Source: Mucilaginibacter gossypii
GTDB taxonomy: Bacteria; Bacteroidota; Bacteroidia; Sphingobacteriales; Sphingobacteriaceae
Direction: 5' to 3'
DNA: 64,000 nt
NCBI RefSeq assembly: GCF_900100945.1
Contig: NZ_FNCG01000008.1
Span: forward strand, 1 to 64,000
Within the stretch, counting starts at the first letter, position 1, and every line of letters begins with the position of its first letter. The notes beneath the pieces are model-generated. The model was not told the origin of the DNA. It ran no database searches and worked only from the letters and a program-made list of their open reading frames with translations. The position numbers were made by a program, and so were the translations under genes. This document shows positions 8,120 through 17,183 of this stretch, one piece after another.

Positions 8120-9238
8120 ATGGCCATAATATGCAAGGCAGCTATTGCCAATGGAAAGGGTGGTTTTTCGGTACAGGATATTGTGGTGAATGAACCGAAA
8201 GAAGATGAAGTGCTGGTTAAAATAAAAGCGGCGGGACTTTGCCATACCGATCATGACTCATTGAGCTGGGGAAAGCAGCTCATTATAGGTCATGAAGGCG
8301 CTGGTATTGTGGTTGCTGTTGGGAAAAATATTAGCAGTGTACTACCCGGGGATAAGGTGATCTTAAACTGGGCCATGCATTGCGGCAAATGCTTTCAGTG
8401 CCTGGAGGGTAACCTGCATTTGTGTGAAGTAGCCTCGCCGGTTGCAGCCGGCGGCAATGGCTACACTCCGGGCCATGCCTGTCTCGACGGAACAACTTAC
8501 AATGGTGAACCTATTTTAAGGTCTTTCAACATAGGAACAATAGCCGGATATACTTTGGTAAAAGAATCTGCTGTGGTAAAAAACACATCGGAAACCATGT
8601 CATTCCCTGCTGCAAGTATCATCAGCTGTGGGGTGATGACAGGCTATGGCTCAGTTGTAAATGCAGCCAGGCTAAAAGCATGTTCATCGGCAGTTGTATT
8701 GGGAACCGGCGGTGTAGGCCTTAATGTAATACAAGGTGCAAAAATTGCCGGCGCGGGTATGATCATAGCTATTGATATTAACCCTACCCGGCTTGAAATG
8801 GCTGTTAAGTTTGGTGCAACACACACTATTTTAGCCACGAAAGATGATATAGGCCTGCTTAAAGCCGCCGAAGAAGTAAAAAAACTTACGGGTGGGCGCG
8901 GGGCAGATTACGCTTTTGAATGCACTGCCATCCCCGAATTAGGTGCAGCCCCCTTAGCAATGGTGCGCAATGCAGGTACGGCCGTACAGGTAAGCGGGAT
9001 TGAACAGGATATCACTATTGATATGCGCCTTTTTGAATGGGATAAGATTTACCTTAACCCGCTTTATGGTAAGTGCCGCCCGCAAATTGATTTTCCGGAT
9101 ATAGTACAACATTATACCAGCGGGCACTTATTACTTGAAGAAATGATTACACATACATATTCTATAAACGAACTTGATAAAGCTTTTGACGACATGCTGA
9201 AATGCAGGAATGCCAAAGGGGTTATCGTGTTCGACTAA
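8120..9238 (+). CDS. Zinc-dependent alcohol dehydrogenase, class III-like
   Basis: A 372-aa medium-chain dehydrogenase/reductase. Catalytic zinc ligands lie in GLCHTDHD (about residue 39) and GHEGAG (about 59). The structural zinc loop CGKCFQCLEGNLHLC has the four expected cysteines. The NAD-binding motif is VLGTGGVGLNVIQGA near residue 190. The layout is that of class III (formaldehyde/S-hydroxymethyl-thiol) dehydrogenases, but the sequence is divergent enough that the true substrate is open. The downstream esterase starts 8 bases after its stop, recalling the S-formylglutathione hydrolase that accompanies class III enzymes, so a detoxification pair is plausible. Confidence 0.85.
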   Translation: MAIICKAAIANGKGGFSVQDIVVNEPKEDEVLVKIKAAGLCHTDHDSLSWGKQLIIGHEGAGIVVAVGKNISSVLPGDKVILNWAMHCGKCFQCLEGNLHLCEVASPVAAGGNGYTPGHACLDGTTYNGEPILRSFNIGTIAGYTLVKESAVVKNTSETMSFPAASIISCGVMTGYGSVVNAARLKACSSAVVLGTGGVGLNVIQGAKIAGAGMIIAIDINPTRLEMAVKFGATHTILATKDDIGLLKAAEEVKKLTGGRGADYAFECTAIPELGAAPLAMVRNAGTAVQVSGIEQDITIDMRLFEWDKIYLNPLYGKCRPQIDFPDIVQHYTSGHLLLEEMITHTYSINELDKAFDDMLKCRNAKGVIVFD

Positions 9239-9246
9239 AAAAGCTC

Positions 9247-10044
9247 ATGCCATTTAAAACAACAGAAATTTCCAATCCGCAATATGAAAGTAATCAGCTA
9301 CGGTTTATAACCGTAAAAACGCCCAATCTAAAAGGCCGTGGTGATATCTGTTTATATGTACCGCCGGGTGCTAACAAGAATGAGGTTTTGCCCATTGTAA
9401 TATTACTGCACGGTGTATATGGCAGCGCCTGGAGCTGGGCTATGAGCGCAGGCGTTCATTTAAAAACCAATGCACTTATTGAAAAAGGCGAATTGCCAAG
9501 AATGATATTGGCCATGCCGTCAGACGGGCTTTGGGGCGACGGATCGGGATATTTACCGCACAGTGGCTTTAATTTTGAGCAATGGATTGCCGACGATGTG
9601 CCTACTGCTGTAATGGAGAATATCCCCGGCGCAACACCAAACTCGCCGCTGTTTATAGCTGGCTTATCTATGGGAGGCTTCGGTGCCTTAAGGATAGGCG
9701 CAAAATACGGGCATAAGTTTAAAGCCATTGCCGGGCTGTCGTCTATAACAAGCCTGCCACAGATCAAACTTTTTGCCGGCGAGCCCTTAAAAACCTATGC
9801 ACAGGATATTGTGGACGATGAAGATGTGTTTGCAACATTTAAAAAATACAGGGCCCAGCTGCCGCCTGTTCGGTTTGATTGCGGTATAAATGATTTGCTG
9901 ATTAACTATAATCGTGACCTGCATAAAAAGCTGGATAAGGAAAAGATCCCTCATATTTATGAAGAAAACCAGGGTGGACACGAGTGGTCATACTGGGCAA
10001 AACATATTATTTCAACCCTTAAATTTTTTGCCGGTAAGCTGTAG
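9247..10044 (+). CDS. Esterase D-like alpha/beta hydrolase
   Basis: A 265-aa serine hydrolase of the PF00756 esterase family. The nucleophile elbow GLSMGGFGALR is near residue 140; the acid is probably in DCGINDLL and the His in GGHEW near the C-terminus. HGVYGSAWSW forms the oxyanion region. There is no signal peptide, so it is cytoplasmic. A longer frame starts at 9202 inside the dehydrogenase gene; I prefer the ATG at 9247 because MPFKTTEIS leads directly into the conserved domain and keeps a normal 8-base spacer. Family members include S-formylglutathione hydrolase and feruloyl or trehalose-type esterases; the neighbour argues for the first or a related thioester. Confidence 0.8.
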   Translation: MPFKTTEISNPQYESNQLRFITVKTPNLKGRGDICLYVPPGANKNEVLPIVILLHGVYGSAWSWAMSAGVHLKTNALIEKGELPRMILAMPSDGLWGDGSGYLPHSGFNFEQWIADDVPTAVMENIPGATPNSPLFIAGLSMGGFGALRIGAKYGHKFKAIAGLSSITSLPQIKLFAGEPLKTYAQDIVDDEDVFATFKKYRAQLPPVRFDCGINDLLINYNRDLHKKLDKEKIPHIYEENQGGHEWSYWAKHIISTLKFFAGKL

Positions 10045-10197
10045 ATAAGGCAGTTAATATAAACTAACGACTGGCTTGTAATGTGCGAATATCATTATTT
10101 TGTCAGTTTTAATTAGGCATATATACCATTATTGCACTTCGTAACGTTTATCTACTTTGTAGGTTAACGCCTGCAAATAGTGATAAGGTTTAGGTTT

Positions 10198-10230
10198 AAA
10201 GCCCCCAAGCAGCGAGTGCAAGGGGGCTTT
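10198..10230. terminator. Bidirectional terminator between convergent genes
   Basis: Arms AAAGCCCCC (10198-10206) and GGGGGCTTT (10222-10230) with a 15-base loop lie between the plus-strand esterase and the minus-strand gene ending at 10238. A T-rich tail follows on both strands, so it can serve both. Confidence 0.8.
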
Positions 10231-10237
10231 TATTTTG

Positions 10238-11134
10238 CTAAAGGTCACACAACACTTTTACAGGGTATTTTTTATCGCCAAATATTCTGAGGCGTTTTTC
10301 TAAATCAAGAAATTCTGCTTCGAGATCTTCAAAAGTACTAAGTCCGCTTAGTGAACCAGACTTTTTTAGCCCAGGCAACATTTTTAAGGTGCCGATACTT
10401 TCAAGCTTGCTATTGAAGCTTGTTAGATTTTTATGATTTATGCTAAATTGAACAATGCCAAAAAAGAAATTGCAATTTCCTCCCTCTTTTTCAAAGTTCC
10501 AGACACGTTCAATTCCTGGCTGCAGTGCCCTGGTTTCTGATTGATCGTAACCGGTGCCCATCTTTCTGCCAATTATCTCACTGTTTAGTAAATTGGCCAA
10601 AGTAGGTTTTTCTTTTGCTCGATAGGTTGTCAACGCAAAACGATAATCACATGCGCCGCGGTGTTGGATAATATCGATACAGATAATCACCCTATAACTG
10701 TCGTCGATATGCTTAAAGGTTAGTGCTGTATCTGGCTTAAAGTATAAGTTTGTAATGGTTCGGTATGTTTTAGGTGCTCTTATCTTAACGTTTTCCAGGG
10801 ATATCTTTTTCCAGAATCGTTCAAGTTGGTTGTGCCGGGCTTTCCCTTCGTTTACAGAACTTTCGGTCCAAATCGCGACGCTGATGCCTTTGTCAATCAT
10901 TCTCTTTACAAGGGATAATATTTCAGCATTGATTTTCCCGATTTCCCAGTATGCTAAGGCACAGGCTGTGATATAAATTTCGTTGTCATAATCGTCAAAA
11001 TGGCTTAATTCCATCACCGGAAATTTGTCTTTGATGAGTTCAAAATCAACCTTACTGTCATATAGGTCCATAATGCCCCAATAAGTATCATGAGCAAGAT
11101 CTCCGTCAATTATTTTTACCCCGTCGGTAGCCAT
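10238..11134 (-). CDS. Hypothetical protein, no recognised domain
   Basis: A 298-aa cytoplasmic-looking protein with no signal peptide or membrane segment. It begins MATDGVKIIDGDLAHDTYWG and has an aspartate-rich early part (SHFDDYDNEIYI near residue 45). Composition is mixed alpha/beta, and it ends with a helical, charged segment (TFEDLEAEFLDLEKRLR, about residue 265). I do not recognise the family. It is a single gene flanked by a convergent esterase and a divergent Gre-like gene. DGD and HFDDYD might hint at a regulatory or immunity-type protein, but that is only speculation. The frame is intact and codon use looks like the neighbours. Confidence 0.75.
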   Translation of the reverse strand: MATDGVKIIDGDLAHDTYWGIMDLYDSKVDFELIKDKFPVMELSHFDDYDNEIYITACALAYWEIGKINAEILSLVKRMIDKGISVAIWTESSVNEGKARHNQLERFWKKISLENVKIRAPKTYRTITNLYFKPDTALTFKHIDDSYRVIICIDIIQHRGACDYRFALTTYRAKEKPTLANLLNSEIIGRKMGTGYDQSETRALQPGIERVWNFEKEGGNCNFFFGIVQFSINHKNLTSFNSKLESIGTLKMLPGLKKSGSLSGLSTFEDLEAEFLDLEKRLRIFGDKKYPVKVLCDL

Positions 11135-11227
11135 ATAATTTATGTTGTTAAAGAACTGCTAAATAAAGAACTATTATTAACTGATGTTAGCCTTTTCCCT
11201 ATTTTCGTTTTTTATTTGATTTAGTAG

Positions 11228-11680
11228 ATGAGCGATTTGAAGAAAGAATTACACCAGTTATGTGTTAATCACGTGCGTAAAATTATGGAAGCCACAGAGC
11301 TTGCCATAGCCGATGCGCAAAAGTCGTCGACTGATGATACTAAAAGCAGTGCGGGCGATAAATATGAAACCGGGCGCGAAATGGCGCAGCAGGAAACCAA
11401 CCGCAATATGGCGCAGCTAAATGAGGCAAACAAGCTGTTGGTTGCCTTAAACCGGATTGGTACCACCGGTGCCCCGGTACATGCGGAACCAGGTAGTGTG
11501 ATAATTACCAATAACGGCAATTTTTACCTGGCCATTAGCGCCGGTGTTTTGACACTCAATGGCAAAACATTTTTCGCGGTTTCGCCCGCATCTCCAATAG
11601 GCAATTTACTTAACGGCAAAAAAGCCGGAGATGAGTTTGCGCTAAATGGAAAACGCTATAAAATTGAGTCGGTTGTTTAG
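11228..11680 (+). CDS. GreA/GreB C-terminal-like protein with N-terminal helix
   Basis: A 150-aa protein in two parts. Residues 1-70 are helical and charged (KYETGREMAQQETNRNMAQ), suitable for a coiled coil. Residues 110-150 (SPASPIGNLLNGKKAGDEF, then YKIESV) match the C-terminal FKBP-like fold of Gre elongation factors. It lacks the full acidic-tip coiled coil length of GreA (about 158 aa with a different layout), so it may bind RNA polymerase without cleavage activity. In public genomes relatives are often mislabelled 3-oxoacyl-ACP synthase. It stands alone, divergent from the 10238 gene. Confidence 0.65.
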   Translation: MSDLKKELHQLCVNHVRKIMEATELAIADAQKSSTDDTKSSAGDKYETGREMAQQETNRNMAQLNEANKLLVALNRIGTTGAPVHAEPGSVIITNNGNFYLAISAGVLTLNGKTFFAVSPASPIGNLLNGKKAGDEFALNGKRYKIESVV

Positions 11681-11991
11681 GTTTTTAATACCGATTTATC
11701 TTCGGAAAATAACTTTATGTTACTTTAATATTAAAAAAATACGGGCGGCCCATTCTTTCTATATTTATTTTACGAAAACACTATATTTTCAAAACAAAAC
11801 GGATTGGCCTTTGTATTAATGGGTTGGCTTTCACCATTTATTTCCTCAAAAGGGTCAAAAAAATAATTTTTTTTAAAATAAAAGCACTCATTCACATAAA
11901 CATGCAGTAATCATCAAATATCTATTACTATATTTGATGTTAACAAAACGTGGGTAATTAACAAAGCATGCCCATTAAAAACTAAATATTA
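11681..11991. other. 311-bp AT-rich leader and promoter region of the RRM gene
   Basis: No gene seen. It is very AT-rich, with A-runs and T-runs around 11860-11880, and ends with the inverted repeat at 11912-11939 that overlaps a -7 box. This suits the control region of a highly or conditionally expressed RNA-binding protein. Confidence 0.45.
11912..11939 (+). promoter_or_regulatory. Inverted repeat overlapping -7 box of the RRM gene
   Basis: Perfect 10-bp arms CATCAAATAT (11912-11921) and ATATTTGATG (11930-11939) are separated by 8 bases. The right half contains TATATTTG (11929-11936), a good -7 element 55 bases before the ATG. A repressor bound to the repeat would block the promoter. If transcription started further upstream, the same sequence would form a leader hairpin instead. 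Confidence 0.5.
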
Positions 11992-12369
11992 ATGAACATA
12001 TTCGTAGGAAGTCTTCCTTTTTCTTTAGGGGAAGCCGATTTAAAGCAGCTTTTCGAAGCTTATGGTGAAGTTAACTCCGTAAAAATTATTATTGACAGGG
12101 AATCAGGAAGAAGCAAAGGGTTCGGATTCATTGAAATGGCAGATGATGAGGCAGCACAACAAGCTATAAGCGGCCTAAACGGTTCTGAAGTTAAAGGAAG
12201 ATCAATTGCAGTAAGCCAGGCAGAAGAGAAAAAACCAGGCGGCGACCGCAGAAGCAGCGGCGGCGGTTACGGTGGTGGTAACCGTGGCGGCGGTGGTTAT
12301 GGTGGCGGCAACCGCGGTGGCGGTGGCGGCTATTCAAGAGATAACCGTGGCGGCGGCAAAAGCTGGTAA
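11992..12369 (+). CDS. Glycine-rich RRM RNA-binding protein
   Basis: A 125-aa protein. Residues 1-75 form one RNA recognition motif: RNP2 is IFVGSLP (3-9) and RNP1 is KGFGFIEM (about 43-50). Residues 80-125 are a low-complexity tail of glycine, arginine, tyrosine and asparagine, with repeated GGGYGGGNRGG blocks. This layout is common in cyanobacteria and Bacteroidota, where such proteins act as RNA chaperones, often induced by cold. The tail is encoded by a repetitive GGN-rich tract that could vary in length between strains. A single-gene unit with a hairpin at its 3' end. Confidence 0.93.
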   Translation: MNIFVGSLPFSLGEADLKQLFEAYGEVNSVKIIIDRESGRSKGFGFIEMADDEAAQQAISGLNGSEVKGRSIAVSQAEEKKPGGDRRSSGGGYGGGNRGGGGYGGGNRGGGGGYSRDNRGGGKSW

Positions 12370-12381
12370 AAATATAACCTG

Positions 12382-12418
12382 AAGTAAAGTACCGGGCTTT
12401 TAGGTCGGTATTTTACTT
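12382..12418 (+). terminator. Terminator hairpin of the RRM gene
   Basis: Arms 12382-12394 and 12406-12418 pair over 13 bp with one G-U wobble; the loop is 11 bases. It begins 12 bases after the stop. The T-tract is partly inside the right arm, so termination may be less than complete. Confidence 0.6.
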
Positions 12419-12522
12419 TAAGTATTGCATCTATAATCTACCTTCAGGAAAACAACTTATTTAGGGATTTTTTGCCTACGCAAACCTCTATGCCCTATTA
12501 TTGCTCCGGACAGGTTCTTTTA

Positions 12523-13731
12523 TTATTGCATTTTTTGTGGGAGCCTTACCTCAAATACAGTCCCTTGGCCAGGTTTTGAGTAGATATTGATTGACCCTTT
12601 AAGGGTTTCGATCAGATGTTTTACTAATGCCAGCCCAAAACCAAATCCTGCTTCGCCGGTTGTTCCTGTTGTTGAAGCTGCATTGCCTTTCAGTATTTTT
12701 TCGATAGCTTTTTCATCTATGCCGACACCACTGTCCTTCACCTGGATTTGCAGTATATGGGTATGGTCGTTCGGTTCAAGGCTCAAATCTGCATTAACAT
12801 AACCGCCAGCCGGAGTAAATTTTATGGCGTTTGAGATAAGGTTCCCTGTTATTTGTAACAGTTTATTCCGGGCAAAGGGAATCCGCTCCGATTCGGATGT
12901 GGTTGTAACCGTAAGCATAATGTTTTTATTGCGGGCTTGCGGAATAAAAAGCCGTTCAATTTTATCTTTAAATACAAGCAGGTTAAATTCCGCCCCATTG
13001 GATATGGGTTTATGATCGTTTTTATCAGCACTCAGGATCTCATCTGCAAGCTCCAGTATCGATCGCCCGCTTTTATGGATCAGGTTGGTAAACTCCAGCA
13101 CCTCTTCTATCTGGTTTGACTCCCCCTGTTCGCTGATCAACTGGGCGAGGCCGATGATTCCGCTTAAAGGCCCGCGGATATCGTGAGCTACCTTTTTTTG
13201 TATTTCGCTGGCTTCAGCAAGCTTACTTTTTAGTTTGTTAATTACTTTCAGGTCTTTTAACCTGCTTAGTATTTCATTGGCAATGATCTTTAAAAGTTCA
13301 ACCTTTTCGGGTGTGAGTTCCTTAACATTTTTATCAAGCACACATAAGGCCCCGATATTATGATCGTCGCCTACCTTTAGCGGTATGCCATAATAATATC
13401 TTAATTTGGGCCCGTCGGTTACATAAAATTTATCCCGGAAACGTTCGTCATTCCGCAAGTCTTCAACCTCAAAATATTCTCCGTCTATAATAGTATACTG
13501 ACAAACCGAATCCTCACGGGGCATTTGTTCAATTTCTAAACCATGACCACTGATACTCCATTGTGTATAGGAGTCGATAAGATTAACCAGCGAAACCTCC
13601 GTGCCGGTAACTTTGGCTGCCAGCTTAGCCAGGTCCTTAAAACTGTCTTTGTGTTCGGTATAATCAAGATCAAATTCCGAAAGGCTTAAAAGCCTTTCCA
13701 TCTCATTGTCAGGGATTGGCGGGACAGGCAT
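12523..13731 (-). CDS. GAF-domain sensor histidine kinase (cytoplasmic)
   Basis: A 402-aa kinase without membrane segments. Residues about 25-165 form a GAF domain (SLVNLIDSYTQWSISGHG, then IGALCVLDK). The HisKA helix carries the phospho-acceptor in VAHDIRGPLSG (His183). The ATPase part shows NLISNAIKFTPAGG (N box), DSGVGID (G1) and GFGFGLALVKHLIE (G2). No receiver domain or response regulator gene is adjacent, so it is an orphan kinase that probably senses a small ligand or redox state in the cytoplasm. It is divergent from the dienelactone hydrolase gene. Confidence 0.92.
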   Translation of the reverse strand: MPVPPIPDNEMERLLSLSEFDLDYTEHKDSFKDLAKLAAKVTGTEVSLVNLIDSYTQWSISGHGLEIEQMPREDSVCQYTIIDGEYFEVEDLRNDERFRDKFYVTDGPKLRYYYGIPLKVGDDHNIGALCVLDKNVKELTPEKVELLKIIANEILSRLKDLKVINKLKSKLAEASEIQKKVAHDIRGPLSGIIGLAQLISEQGESNQIEEVLEFTNLIHKSGRSILELADEILSADKNDHKPISNGAEFNLLVFKDKIERLFIPQARNKNIMLTVTTTSESERIPFARNKLLQITGNLISNAIKFTPAGGYVNADLSLEPNDHTHILQIQVKDSGVGIDEKAIEKILKGNAASTTGTTGEAGFGFGLALVKHLIETLKGSINIYSKPGQGTVFEVRLPQKMQ

Positions 13732-13945
13732 ATTAAATATATATTGGTAATTGTTATATACGTGTTTTTACCCAAATAAGATTCAGTAGATAATAAACAG
13801 GTGTGCATTAAATTTTAGGTAAGTGTGTATACATTATCATAAATTTATGCCGGTTAATCACATTATCCCTCGCGCAACTAAAACTGTATTATCAACGTAA
13901 TTGTTTTAATGCACAACAGCATTCATTAACATAAAATTGAACCAT

Positions 13946-14791
13946 ATGAAAAAACTGCTCTTATTAACATTATTTATCAGCTTAACCACTATAACTTTTG
14001 CGCAGCGCAAAGTAGTTTGCTGTAGCAATCCATCGGCAACACAGCAGTTTGCTATGCTGGCCTCCGACACCCGGTTCAAAATGTCGCACAAAAATCCTTT
14101 GCCAATCCGCTTTCAAAGCAGTATCGGCGAGGTCATCACCTACAAAACGCCGGATGGTAAACAGGCATCAGCATTTTTCATGAAAGCCAAAAAGCCTACT
14201 AATAATTATTTATTGGTGATACACGAATGGTGGGGCCTTAATGACTATGTAAAAAAAGAATCGGAAAAGCTATATAATGACCTGGGTAACGTCAACATCA
14301 TTGACCTCGACCTATACGACGGCAAGGTAGCTACCACACGCGAAGACGCGGGGAAATTTATGCAGGCGGTAAATGATGACAGGGCCCGTGCTATAGTAAA
14401 CGGAGCCATAGCATATGCCGGCCCCAAAGCACATATTGCTACTATTGGCTGGTGCTTTGGCGGCGGGTGGAGTTTACAAACCAGCTTACTTGCGGGTAAA
14501 AAGGCGGTAGCTTGCGTAATGTATTATGGCATGCCCGAGCAGGACGTAAATAAACTAAAAACCTTAAACGCCGATGTGCTGGGGAACTTCGCCAATAAAG
14601 ATCAGTGGATTAACCCTAAGGTTGTAGCTAAATTTGATGCTGATATGAAAGCCGCCGGAAAAAAGGTTTACCTACACCAGTATGATGCCGACCATGGTTT
14701 TGCAAATCCGAGCAATCCTATTTATAACAGCGATGCTACGAAGGACGCATATGCAAATACGCTGGAGTTTTTAAAGGCAAGATTGAAGTAA
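13946..14791 (+). CDS. Secreted dienelactone hydrolase family protein
   Basis: A 281-aa alpha/beta hydrolase with a signal peptide (MKKLLLLTLFISLTTITFAQ). The nucleophile elbow is IGWCFGGGW, with Cys in place of Ser as in dienelactone hydrolases. The conserved HEWWGLNDY stretch (Glu partner) is near residue 92, and the catalytic His is in DADHGFANP near the C-terminus. The first in-frame codon at 13937 is TTG; the ATG at 13946 begins a clean signal peptide and is preferred. Periplasmic hydrolysis of a lactone or ester is likely; the substrate is unknown. A terminator follows at 14816-14847. Confidence 0.88.
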   Translation: MKKLLLLTLFISLTTITFAQRKVVCCSNPSATQQFAMLASDTRFKMSHKNPLPIRFQSSIGEVITYKTPDGKQASAFFMKAKKPTNNYLLVIHEWWGLNDYVKKESEKLYNDLGNVNIIDLDLYDGKVATTREDAGKFMQAVNDDRARAIVNGAIAYAGPKAHIATIGWCFGGGWSLQTSLLAGKKAVACVMYYGMPEQDVNKLKTLNADVLGNFANKDQWINPKVVAKFDADMKAAGKKVYLHQYDADHGFANPSNPIYNSDATKDAYANTLEFLKARLK

Positions 14792-14815
14792 ACAAAATTA
14801 ACCGTGCAGTGTTGT

Positions 14816-14847
14816 ATGGGGCAAGCTTTAGCATGCCCCATTTTTTT
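14816..14847 (+). terminator. Rho-independent terminator
   Basis: Arms ATGGGGCA (14816-14823) and TGCCCCAT (14834-14841) with a 10-base loop, then a T-run to 14847. It ends the dienelactone hydrolase transcript 25 bases after the stop. Confidence 0.85.
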
Positions 14848-14872
14848 GTAACATTGCATAAAATTTATCTAT

Positions 14873-15835
14873 TTGACACGCTCTGCTAAAAAGGTTGTTT
14901 CATATCTTCTTAAGGCCGGTATATTGATAATTGCAGGGTGGTTTATTTACCGGCAGTTCAACAAAAAGAATAACGACCTAAAGCAGTTTGAACATTTCGC
15001 ATCGCAAATAAGTACTACCCATGTTGTTATTGTTATGGGGCTGGTGGTTATGTTGATGTTTTTAAACTGGTTTCTGGAGGCGCTTAAATGGCGCTATGTA
15101 ACCAAAGCATTAATCAATATTTCATTATGGGAAGCCGTTGAGGCTGTTTTTTGCGGCCTTACCTGGGCTGTAACCACACCGAACCGGCTGGGCGAATATG
15201 GCGGCCGCGTTATGTTTTTGCCGCCCCGCAAACGTATTCCGGGCATTTTTGCCATGGGCGTAGGTTCATTTAGCCAGGGTTCGGTAACCAATGTTTTGGG
15301 CGTAATAGCCATGATCTGGTTTGTAGTCAATTTCATTCATGCCAATTTATTGCTGGCCTGGGGGGTAGTTGCTATCGGCGTTATAATTGTAGCTATGCAG
15401 CTGATATTTTATTTTCATATCAACTGGGCGGTTACTTTGCTTGACAGGGTTCCGTTCATTAAAAAATATCATCGCTTTTTTGAAGTAATGGGCCGGTATC
15501 ACACCCACGAGCTTATCAAGATCATGGGTTTTAGTATTGCGCGGTATATCACCTTTTCAATGCAGTATTTTCTGGTTTTTCAGTTGTTGATGCCGCATAT
15601 GGCTGTTGTATCCATGATGCTGATGCTGATGCTGTTTTTTGTGGTATCGTCAGCCATCCCATCGCTTGATCTTTTTGATATTGGTGTACGCGGATTTACT
15701 GCTTCGCACCTGTTTGTGTATGTGACAGATCAAAATATCGCCGTAATAGCCGGTGTATCGTCAATATGGCTTATTAATTTATTTATTCCTGCTATTTTAG
15801 GATCGTTGTTTGTTTTAAAACTCAAATTCTTTTGA
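14873..15835 (+). CDS. Flippase-like membrane protein (LPG synthase TM / UPF0104 family)
   Basis: A 320-aa integral membrane protein with about 8 hydrophobic segments, the first at residues 12-24. Conserved family features include the polar motif TTPNRLGEYGGRV near residue 100, where an NRxGE stretch is typical. Members resemble the membrane half of lysylphosphatidylglycerol synthase and are thought to move lipid-linked substrates. The start is TTG at 14873: the upstream frame closes at a TAA (14849-14851) without an ATG, and the first internal Met would remove TM1. The next gene, a glycosyltransferase, overlaps by 4 bases, so the pair probably makes and translocates a glycolipid. Confidence 0.82.
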   Translation: MTRSAKKVVSYLLKAGILIIAGWFIYRQFNKKNNDLKQFEHFASQISTTHVVIVMGLVVMLMFLNWFLEALKWRYVTKALINISLWEAVEAVFCGLTWAVTTPNRLGEYGGRVMFLPPRKRIPGIFAMGVGSFSQGSVTNVLGVIAMIWFVVNFIHANLLLAWGVVAIGVIIVAMQLIFYFHINWAVTLLDRVPFIKKYHRFFEVMGRYHTHELIKIMGFSIARYITFSMQYFLVFQLLMPHMAVVSMMLMLMLFFVVSSAIPSLDLFDIGVRGFTASHLFVYVTDQNIAVIAGVSSIWLINLFIPAILGSLFVLKLKFF

Positions 15836-16962
15836 CCGCGCTGATTAGTATTATTTCATTATTTTCCATAGGGCTTTATGTGCTGTTGCTGATCTATCTC
15901 CGGATAGGCTGGGCAAAGGTCACAATCCCTCCGGTTATCGCCCAAACATTTAGCACCAAAGTTACTGTGCTTATTGCGGCCCGTAATGAGGAAGAGAAGA
16001 TCCACCTTACCATTGAAGATATTTTGGCCCAGGATTATCCCAAACACCTGGTAGAGGTCATCATTGTTGACGATCATTCAACAGATAATACTGCGGCCAT
16101 CATCAGCAGTTATGCGGCACAGGGCGTAAAGCTATTGCAGCTTAAGCTTGGCGAAACACTTAACTCCTATAAAAAGAAAGCGATAGCCGAAGCCATTAAA
16201 CTTTCAACAGGCGACTTAATGGTAGCAACAGATGCTGATTGCCGCATGGGTAATCAATGGCTGCGTACTATAGTTGGCTTTTATGAGCAGCATGACCTGG
16301 TTATGATTTCTTCGCCGGTAACTTATTTCCAGGAGCAATCGGTGTTTGAGCGCATGCAAACGCTTGATTTTTCATCGCTTATTGGTATGGGGGGCGCGTT
16401 TTTAGGTCATGGTTTTGCTGCCACCTGTAATGGGGCAAATTTTGCTTATCGTAAAGATGTATTTTATGAAGTTGGCGGTTTTACCGGCATTGATGACCTG
16501 GCTTCGGGCGATGATGAACTTTTATTGCACAAGGTTGGAGAGCGTTATCCCGGCAAGATAGGCTTTTTAAAACGGCGCGAAGCAATTGTATATACCCACG
16601 CAAAGCCTAATTTAAAAGAGTTTATACAGCAAAGGCGCCGCTGGGCATCAAAATCAACCAAGTACAAAAATAAAAAAATGGTTGCCTTTGCGCTTAGTAT
16701 CTGGCTGTGTAATTTTATGCTATTGCTAACCGCCGTGCTGGGTATTTTCGATATCTGTTTCCTGAAATTGTTTTTGCTTACTATCGGAATTAAATATGCG
16801 ATAGACTTGTTATACATGACACCGATCATGAACTTCTTAAAACGGCGCGAACTGCTGCTGTACGTAAGCTTCGTTTTGCCGCTTAATATCCTTTATTTCG
16901 TTATTATCGGTTTTTTAGGGAAAAATAAGAAGTATGCCTGGAAAGGCAGAATCGTTAAATGA
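15832..16962 (+). CDS. Membrane-bound family 2 glycosyltransferase
   Basis: A 376-aa enzyme with one N-terminal membrane helix (residues 2-22), a GT-A domain and two to three C-terminal helices. Motifs in order: VIIVDDHSTDNT (about residue 76), ATDADC (the DxD-like metal site, about 130), SGDDELLLHKV (acidic base region), and QRRRWASKS (the Q-x2-RW motif of processive GT2 enzymes). The start is a TTG whose last two bases form part of the TGA stop of the upstream gene (TTGA), which argues for translational coupling. Likely product: a polysaccharide or lipid-linked glycan, acceptor unknown. Confidence 0.88.
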   Translation: MTALISIISLFSIGLYVLLLIYLRIGWAKVTIPPVIAQTFSTKVTVLIAARNEEEKIHLTIEDILAQDYPKHLVEVIIVDDHSTDNTAAIISSYAAQGVKLLQLKLGETLNSYKKKAIAEAIKLSTGDLMVATDADCRMGNQWLRTIVGFYEQHDLVMISSPVTYFQEQSVFERMQTLDFSSLIGMGGAFLGHGFAATCNGANFAYRKDVFYEVGGFTGIDDLASGDDELLLHKVGERYPGKIGFLKRREAIVYTHAKPNLKEFIQQRRRWASKSTKYKNKKMVAFALSIWLCNFMLLLTAVLGIFDICFLKLFLLTIGIKYAIDLLYMTPIMNFLKRRELLLYVSFVLPLNILYFVIIGFLGKNKKYAWKGRIVK

Positions 16963-17101
16963 GCTAAAAGCTCAAGGCTAAAAGCATAAAGCTGAAATTG
17001 GGGCTTAACCAAAGCAGATCAGATGTACTGGATTTAGTGATAAGAGGCTCGTAAGCTTTATGCTTTCGGCCTTCAGCTTTCTGCTTTGAGCTTTCGGCTA
17101 T
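16962..17101. repeat. Iterated-phrase inverted repeat (AAAGC type)
   Basis: The left part (16962-16994) repeats the phrase AGCTAAAAGC; the right part (17052-17101) carries complementary copies (GCTTTCGGC and similar), with one extra copy. They can form a long imperfect hairpin that starts at the stop codon of the glycosyltransferase gene. It may act as terminator or mRNA stabiliser. Confidence 0.6.
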
Positions 17102-17183
17102 CTAAATGTAAAGAAAGCCGTCCTTATTGCTAATTGCACCTATTTAAGCGATATTTAGCCTGTACACATGAACTATTAACACA

